From contig DATJFH010000145.1 of NCBI GenBank assembly GCA_035495815.1, forward strand, positions 1-11,333: a stretch of DNA of 11,333 bases, written 5' to 3'. Of this stretch, positions 6,878 to 11,333 are shown one piece after another. Under the pieces are notes generated by a model. The model had not been told where the DNA came from. It made no database searches and saw only the letters and a program-made list of their open reading frames with translations. The position numbers and the translations under genes were made by a program. How positions within the stretch are numbered: position 1 is the first letter of the stretch; each line of letters opens with the position of its first letter. Origin of the DNA: DATJFH01 sp035495815. GTDB taxonomy: Bacteria > Acidobacteriota > Terriglobia > Bryobacterales > Bryobacteraceae.

Positions 6878-9787
6878 TCAGTACCGGACCCAGATGGGAC
6901 TCGACCAGGCGAGCTCGCCGTCTTTCTGCTCAACGCGCACATAGTACCAGTGCTGCCCCTTACCTGGATCGCTGTCCCGAAATTCAAAGTCGGCCGCCGC
7001 CTTGCCGGGCGAAGTCTTGTGTATATACTTGCCGTCACGGATGAGATGGATTGCCTCGATCGGCCCCGTCCCCTGCGCTTTGACCCGGATCTTCTGGTTC
7101 TCGGAAGCCGTGAAATCTTCTCCCATGAAATGGTCGCCCATCCAGAATTCGAGCACGATGTTGTCCGTCGCACCGTAGGTTCGCCGCTTCAGAATCGAAT
7201 CGAAGATGGCCTGCCGGGTCTGGGCGGGCGTGTAGACCATGGCGTAAGAGATATGAGTCGAGTAGTGATCGGAGCTGGCGATGACGCCGATCTTATACCC
7301 TTTTTTCCACGCGTTCCAGACCATGCCAGGCTCCTGAAATCCGCCGATGGCCTTCTTCTCCTCGCCGTCCTTGATACCTCGAGGCGCGTTCTTGTGCTCG
7401 TAATTCTGGCGCGCGCCCTGGTAGATTTCGACCACCGCGTCGATCTTCGGATCGTTGTCCCGCCAGTCGGTCCCCATGCTGTTGGTCCCGGAGGTGTGCG
7501 GGATAGCCAGCCCTTTGCTCTTTCGCAGCTCCTCATAGAGCAGCTTGGTGTCGTTGCGGATCGACCCGCCGAAGGTGCCGCTGTTGAACGTCAACAGTTC
7601 ACCGTCCGGCGTGTCGGGCAACAGGAACTTCGGGTCCATTTTCTGGAAGAACGGCACGATCGGGTAGTTGCGGGACGTGTGAATGATATTCCGGTGCCCG
7701 TCCGGATTGGCGATATTGCGCTCATAGGCGTAGAGCGGAACGAAGCGCTGCGGGAAATGGAACATATCCGCTGTTTTCAAGGTGAGGAAATTCCAGTAGT
7801 CCACGCCTCCGGCCTGATGGTCGGTCGAGGCGCCGAAATCCATGGACGCGGCGTCGATCATGTAGCGATAGAACTCCGGCAGCGACCCGTCGTCGAGCCC
7901 GCCGATATCCTGCGACAACTCGGTGTGCCGATGCAGGTCGCCGCGCACGATCCGCAGCGACTCCGCGCCGGATTTGACGCGATGGGCGCGGATCGCGCCG
8001 ACGTCGCGGACCTCGGCGGCATGCACCGGGGGCGCCTCGGCCGACGGCTGGTACGCCCGGAGCGCCGGTTCGGCGGCGGCAGAAGGCAGCGTCACGGATC
8101 CGGAATAAACGCGCCCCGCCAGCGGCCGGCTGGCGAAAGCATAGGCCCGGCTGTCGGAGGGCCAGAACGCCCAGAGCCGTCCATTCGACGAGGACAGACT
8201 CATGCGCGTGCTGTTTCGCGACCAACTGTTCGGCAGCGGCATCGGGTCCGCCCATCGGGCCCCGTCGAGCCGGGTAAGGTACGCCTCCCAGAAAATGCTC
8301 GGCCGCACCGACACGCCGCCGGCCACCTGCAGCTTGGAACTGGGGCTGAAGCGGCGCTTGAAAGCCATCCACAAATTTCCGCCGCCGTCCACGTGCAGCA
8401 GCGGCAGGTAATCGCCGGTGCTGCCGGACGCCAGCGAATCCTGCGGCTCAAACGCCGCCGGGGCCTTCCACGTTCCGCCATCGAAACAGGCGACTTCGAT
8501 ATGCCTGGTCCCGCCCAGCGGTTGTCCGGGGGACTTGGCTCCCAACGCGGCGCCCAGATCCTTGCCCCAGTTCACGCCTCCGGTCTCGAAAGCGACCCAG
8601 GGCCGCCCACGCCCGTCCACGGCGATCGAAGAGTGCGCCTCGAAGCGCGGCGTCGCCGCCACCTGCATCTCCGCCGAAAATCCGCCTCCGGGTGTGTAGG
8701 AGCGGGCAAAAATATCGTAGCTGGTGGTGTAACGGTCCCAGACGATCCAGGCTCTGCCGTCCGGCCCGGCCGCGACCGCTGGCTCCCAATCATTCGAGTC
8801 ACCCATCGTCACCGCGATCGCGTTCGACCACTTGCCGCCCTTGCAGTACGCCAGCCGCACGTGGGACACACGCCCCTCGAGCGACTGCCAGACCACGTAG
8901 ATCGTGCCATCCTGGCCGCGGGCCACATGCGGCTCGATATCGGGCAGCGCATTGCCACTGATCTTCACGCGCCCGCCCCACTGGTCGCCTTCCCACGGCA
9001 TGGCGTAGATGTCCCAGTTGCCCTGAATCTGCTGCGACCAGATGAGCCAGGGCTTCCCTGTCTCGTCCGTGGTGATGTTCGGCCGCCAAAGGTCGGCCGC
9101 GGCGCGTCCCACCGGAATCAGCCTGGTCCAGCGGCCGTCTTTATAGCGCCGGAAGTTCAGCTCTTCCTGCTTGTCGTGATAGCTGGCCCAGGCCGCCCAA
9201 ACCGCGTTGGGATCCGCCGCGATCGAGGGAAAATCATGCTGCCGCAGCGGCGTGCCGGAAAGATCGGTGGCCGGGGGAATGCGCCGGATTTCCACGCGGC
9301 CCCCGATTTCCTTGCGAATTTCGCCAAAGCCCAGACTCTCCGGCGCCACCATGAACGAGCCCTGCCGCAGGGACACGGTCAACCTCGCCGGGCCTGCTCC
9401 GCGCAACAGCAGTCCCTTGGGAATCACTTTGGTCTCGTTGCCGGTCGTGCCGCCCTCCACCGGAGAATTTTTCAGAATCAACGTGGACTGTGTTTTTGCT
9501 TCCCATCCGCCTTGCGGCAGGACGCGGTCCGGTAATTCGAATCGATACCCTTCGATCTTGTGCAGCTCGCCGCCCTCCAAATCGACACGGCCATTCCAGG
9601 CCGTTGGTTCGCGGTCGTTCACGCCGAAAAGGATCAGGGTCTGCCACAACTTCTCCTCGGACGTGCCGCCGGGCTGCGAGGAGTAAGCCGGATCTGATTC
9701 CGCTGTCTGCTGCGCTTTCAACCAGACCAGTCCGGCGGCGAGCGAGGCCGCCAGCAGTATAATGCGAAATCGTGTCGAACGAATCAT
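6878..9787 (-). CDS. Exported seven-repeat propeller fused to a DUF3604/PHP metallo-hydrolase domain
   Basis: A 969-aa secreted protein. Residues 1-25 form a signal peptide (basic MIRSTRFR, hydrophobic core, cleavage near LKA-QQ). A beta-rich segment of unknown type covers about 40-175. Residues about 185-545 hold seven repeats of the kind P-x-I-x-x-D-x-x-G-x-x-W-x-x-W (anchors near 187, 236, 286, 336, 384, 462 and 529), as in sialidase-like propellers. A linker leads to a DUF3604/PHP domain (about 612-865) with the expected metal ligands: H619 and H621 (GDLHRHTE), D656/H657 (STDH), E689, H698, H764 (PHTSG) and D840/H841 (SSDH). The C-terminal beta domain (about 865-969, ending AWSSPIWVRY) is standard for DUF3604. 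PHP enzymes hydrolyse phosphoesters or related bonds with bound metals; the substrate here is unknown. I chose the ATG at 9787 because the signal peptide begins there; the frame extends upstream without coding character. The neighbouring cytochrome gene diverges 49 bp away. Confidence 0.88.
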   Translation of the reverse strand: MIRSTRFRIILLAASLAAGLVWLKAQQTAESDPAYSSQPGGTSEEKLWQTLILFGVNDREPTAWNGRVDLEGGELHKIEGYRFELPDRVLPQGGWEAKTQSTLILKNSPVEGGTTGNETKVIPKGLLLRGAGPARLTVSLRQGSFMVAPESLGFGEIRKEIGGRVEIRRIPPATDLSGTPLRQHDFPSIAADPNAVWAAWASYHDKQEELNFRRYKDGRWTRLIPVGRAAADLWRPNITTDETGKPWLIWSQQIQGNWDIYAMPWEGDQWGGRVKISGNALPDIEPHVARGQDGTIYVVWQSLEGRVSHVRLAYCKGGKWSNAIAVTMGDSNDWEPAVAAGPDGRAWIVWDRYTTSYDIFARSYTPGGGFSAEMQVAATPRFEAHSSIAVDGRGRPWVAFETGGVNWGKDLGAALGAKSPGQPLGGTRHIEVACFDGGTWKAPAAFEPQDSLASGSTGDYLPLLHVDGGGNLWMAFKRRFSPSSKLQVAGGVSVRPSIFWEAYLTRLDGARWADPMPLPNSWSRNSTRMSLSSSNGRLWAFWPSDSRAYAFASRPLAGRVYSGSVTLPSAAAEPALRAYQPSAEAPPVHAAEVRDVGAIRAHRVKSGAESLRIVRGDLHRHTELSQDIGGLDDGSLPEFYRYMIDAASMDFGASTDHQAGGVDYWNFLTLKTADMFHFPQRFVPLYAYERNIANPDGHRNIIHTSRNYPIVPFFQKMDPKFLLPDTPDGELLTFNSGTFGGSIRNDTKLLYEELRKSKGLAIPHTSGTNSMGTDWRDNDPKIDAVVEIYQGARQNYEHKNAPRGIKDGEEKKAIGGFQEPGMVWNAWKKGYKIGVIASSDHYSTHISYAMVYTPAQTRQAIFDSILKRRTYGATDNIVLEFWMGDHFMGEDFTASENQKIRVKAQGTGPIEAIHLIRDGKYIHKTSPGKAAADFEFRDSDPGKGQHWYYVRVEQKDGELAWSSPIWVRY

Positions 9788-9836
9788 CGTGCCGATTATT
9801 CCATAGTTCAACGATTCGCCACACAGAAAGGAATCC
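9788..9836. promoter_or_regulatory. Short divergent promoter region between PHP protein and cytochrome c genes
   Basis: Only 49 bp separate the two start codons, so the promoters for both directions must overlap each other or reach into the opposite coding sequence. AAAGGAA at 9827-9833 is a good ribosome site for the cytochrome, with a short spacer. On the minus strand a TATGGA/AATAAT stretch resembles a -10 box but has no convincing -35. A single regulator bound here could control both transcripts. I see no clear operator palindrome. Confidence 0.4.
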
Positions 9837-10634
9837 ATGACGATTCGCTGCTTCGTGCTGCTGCTGGCCGCCTCCGCATCCTGGGCGCAGTCGCGCGAGA
9901 CCAATCCGTACACATCGCCCAAGGACGTGGCGGAGGGACGCCGCCTCTACGCGCTGTTCTGCGTCTTCTGCCATGGCATGGACGGCGCCTCCGGGCGCGG
10001 CGCGCGGCTGGCCTCCACCTTCCGCCGCCACGGCTCGTCGGACCGCGATCAGTACCGTGTGATCGCCGACGGCGTGTCCGGCACCGAGATGTCCGGCCAC
10101 TTCCTGGGCGAGGAGGAGATCTGGAAAATCCTCGCTTTCGTACGCACGCTGGAACGATCGGTGACAGCGTCCGCGGCTGTCTGCGAAGCGCGCCCCGGAG
10201 ACGCAGCCGCCGGCCGGAAGCTCTTCTTCGGCAAGGGCGCCTGTCTGAGCTGCCACTCGGCAACCATCGACGGACGCGTACAGGGGTCTGGGCGCCTGGG
10301 ACCGGATCTCTCCTTTCTCGGCGCCACCCGCGCCCGCGATCATTTGGCCGAATCGCTGACCGACCCCGATCGCGCGGTCGCCGGCGCTTACCGGCAGGTG
10401 AGGATGGTCACCCGAAGCGGGGAGAGCGTGACCGGTATCCGGCTCAGCGAGGACGAGTACACGGTGCACCTGATGATCCGCGGCGAGCAGATCCGTTCTT
10501 TTCTGAAGGCGGACTTGAAGTCGCTCGAGCGGCCCGCGGAGTCTTTCATGCCCTCGTACCGGACGGTGTTCAGCGCCAGGGAAATGGACGACATAACCAG
10601 CTATCTTTGTACCCTCAAGGGAGGTCCGAAGTGA
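9837..10634 (+). CDS. Periplasmic di-heme cytochrome c, partner of the PQQ dehydrogenase
   Basis: Electron carrier, 265 aa, with a Sec signal peptide (about 1-18, cleavage near SWA-QS). Two covalent heme sites are visible: CVFCH at 42-46 and CLSCH at 136-140. Likely distal methionine ligands are M85 (TEMSGH) in the first domain and M238 (SFMPSY) in the second. The second domain, with GPDLSFLG, a SLTDPDRAV helix, a TRSGESVTG strand and a late Met, resembles the 'putative heme-binding' C-terminal domain often found in large Planctomycetes and Acidobacteriota cytochromes. AAAGGAA at 9827-9833 supports the ATG. Its stop overlaps the GTG start of the dehydrogenase in GTGA, so the two are translationally coupled, and the cytochrome is the natural acceptor of electrons from that enzyme. 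The two-domain layout could reflect fusion of a cytochrome cL-like part with a second carrier domain. Confidence 0.92.
   Translation: MTIRCFVLLLAASASWAQSRETNPYTSPKDVAEGRRLYALFCVFCHGMDGASGRGARLASTFRRHGSSDRDQYRVIADGVSGTEMSGHFLGEEEIWKILAFVRTLERSVTASAAVCEARPGDAAAGRKLFFGKGACLSCHSATIDGRVQGSGRLGPDLSFLGATRARDHLAESLTDPDRAVAGAYRQVRMVTRSGESVTGIRLSEDEYTVHLMIRGEQIRSFLKADLKSLERPAESFMPSYRTVFSAREMDDITSYLCTLKGGPK
10618..10624 (+). promoter_or_regulatory. Ribosome binding site deciding the PQQ dehydrogenase start
   Basis: AGGGAGG lies inside the last codons of the cytochrome gene, 6 nt before the GTG at 10631, and is the strongest Shine-Dalgarno in the window. It fixes the GTG that overlaps the cytochrome stop as the dehydrogenase start, even though the resulting signal peptide has a long leading segment. 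Confidence 0.75.
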
Positions 10635-11333
10635 GAACAGGCGTTCAGATCCGTTGCGGCGCGTCAGACCCACCTCGCGGCGCTACAGGCGCTTCCGGCT
10701 GCCGGCACGCGACGGGAGCCCTTGCTCGAGGGGTGATTCTTCTGATGGCGGCCGCCTCGGCGGGGGCGCAGGTCTCCTATACCGACCTGCTGCACGCCGA
10801 TGCGAAGCCCGGGAACTGGCTGATGTATTCGGGCAACTACCAGTCTCACCGCTACAGCCTGCTCGACCAGATTACGCCGGCGAATGCGCCATCGCTGGAG
10901 ATCAAGTGGGTGTTCCAGGCCAAAATCAGCGAGAAATTCCAGACGACGCCGCTGGTCGTCGACGGCGTGATGTACCTGACGGTTCCGCCGAGCGATGTGT
11001 ACGCGCTCGACGCGCGCACGGGCGTGAAGCTGTGGGAATACCGGCGCCGCCTCCCGCCCAAGGTCCAGACCTGCTGCGGACAGGTGAATCGCGGCCTGGC
11101 GATTCTGGGGGACAAGCTGTTCCTGGCGGCGATCGACGCCCATGCCGTGGCTCTCGACCGGAAGACCGGACGCGTCCTGTGGGACACGGAAATGGCCGAC
11201 TACAAACTCGGCTACTCGGCCACGCACGCGCCGCTGGTGGTGAAGAATAAAGTGCTGATGGGTGTCGCGGGCGGTGAGTTCGGCGTCCGCGGTTTCCTCG
11301 ACGCTTATGATGTCGAAACTGGAAAGCGCGCGT
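10631..11333 (+). CDS. PQQ-dependent alcohol dehydrogenase (quinoprotein), 3' end beyond window
   Basis: Periplasmic quinoprotein that oxidises an alcohol using PQQ and a metal ion. 234 codons are present and the frame stays open to the right edge. Such enzymes usually run to about 550-700 aa, so well over half is missing. After a hydrophobic stretch (about 34-46, GVILLMAAASAGA, cleavage before QVSY) come the typical NWLMYSGNYQSHRYSLLDQITPAN opening and blades with VYALDARTGVKLWEY and AVALDRKTGRVLWDT. The vicinal cysteines C148-C149 (TCCGQVNRG) form the ring disulfide next to PQQ, and GGEFGVRGFLDAYD carries E216, the metal/PQQ-contacting glutamate position in methanol and ethanol dehydrogenases. 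The start is the GTG at 10631, overlapping the cytochrome stop and preceded by a strong ribosome site. About 33 mostly hydrophilic residues come before the hydrophobic core, which is long for a signal peptide. The metal preference (calcium or lanthanide) depends on residues beyond the edge. Confidence 0.9.
   Translation, partial: MRTGVQIRCGASDPPRGATGASGCRHATGALARGVILLMAAASAGAQVSYTDLLHADAKPGNWLMYSGNYQSHRYSLLDQITPANAPSLEIKWVFQAKISEKFQTTPLVVDGVMYLTVPPSDVYALDARTGVKLWEYRRRLPPKVQTCCGQVNRGLAILGDKLFLAAIDAHAVALDRKTGRVLWDTEMADYKLGYSATHAPLVVKNKVLMGVAGGEFGVRGFLDAYDVETGKRA

Noticed and set aside
5447..9535. A 1362-codon open frame on the plus strand, antisense to two genes
   Set aside because: Its product is Arg/His/Gly-rich with no recognisable domain, and it lies exactly opposite two well-supported minus-strand genes. 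GC-rich codon bias commonly keeps the complementary frame free of stops.
9788..9922. Upstream extension of the PHP protein frame to 9922
   Set aside because: The extension would overlap the cytochrome coding region, lacks coding character, and would bury the clear signal peptide that starts at the ATG at 9787.
9234..10673. A 479-codon minus-strand open frame across the PHP gene start, the divergent promoter and the cytochrome gene
   Set aside because: It is antisense to the di-heme cytochrome with its two CxxCH sites and out of frame with the PHP protein. The translated text has no domain.
10654..11250. A 198-codon plus-strand frame at the right end
   Set aside because: It is a shifted frame of the PQQ dehydrogenase, whose true frame runs from 10631 off the window and shows the quinoprotein motifs.

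Overview
The window is GC-rich, densely packed bacterial chromosome DNA with no RNA gene, mobile element, CRISPR array or long repeat that I can see. The gene content suggests a member of the Acidobacteriota, most likely Bryobacterales/Solibacter-like. It combines an NtrY/NtrX-type two-component pair, a bactofilin, an exported DUF3604/PHP protein, a PQQ-like propeller of the 'NNARTGWNQ' type, and a cytochrome c/PQQ-dehydrogenase pair. The taxonomic placement is inference from gene content, not from a marker gene.

Left part (1-3914), regulation and cell structure. An NtrY-like sensor kinase, cut at its 5' end by the window edge, overlaps an NtrX-like sigma-54-type response regulator by 4 bp (ATGA). 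The regulator ends 2 bp from the stop codon of a convergent bactofilin gene.

Middle (3915-5139). A 151-bp divergent intergenic region separates the bactofilin from an exported alpha/beta-hydrolase (esterase or dienelactone-hydrolase-like) with an intact Ser-Asp-His triad. Its 3' end overlaps the next, convergent gene by 14 bp.

Right part (5126-11333), periplasmic redox and hydrolysis. On the minus strand, a large exported protein (seven sialidase-like propeller repeats followed by a DUF3604/PHP metallo-hydrolase domain) is followed 54 bp downstream by a membrane-anchored or exported PQQ-like propeller protein. Only 49 bp away, transcribed divergently, is a pair joined by a 4-bp GTGA overlap: a periplasmic di-heme cytochrome c and a PQQ-dependent alcohol dehydrogenase that runs off the right edge. 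The dehydrogenase would oxidise an alcohol in the periplasm and the cytochrome would carry the electrons away. The divergent PHP protein, the propeller and the esterase may act on the same exported substrate, but that link rests only on proximity and shared localisation.
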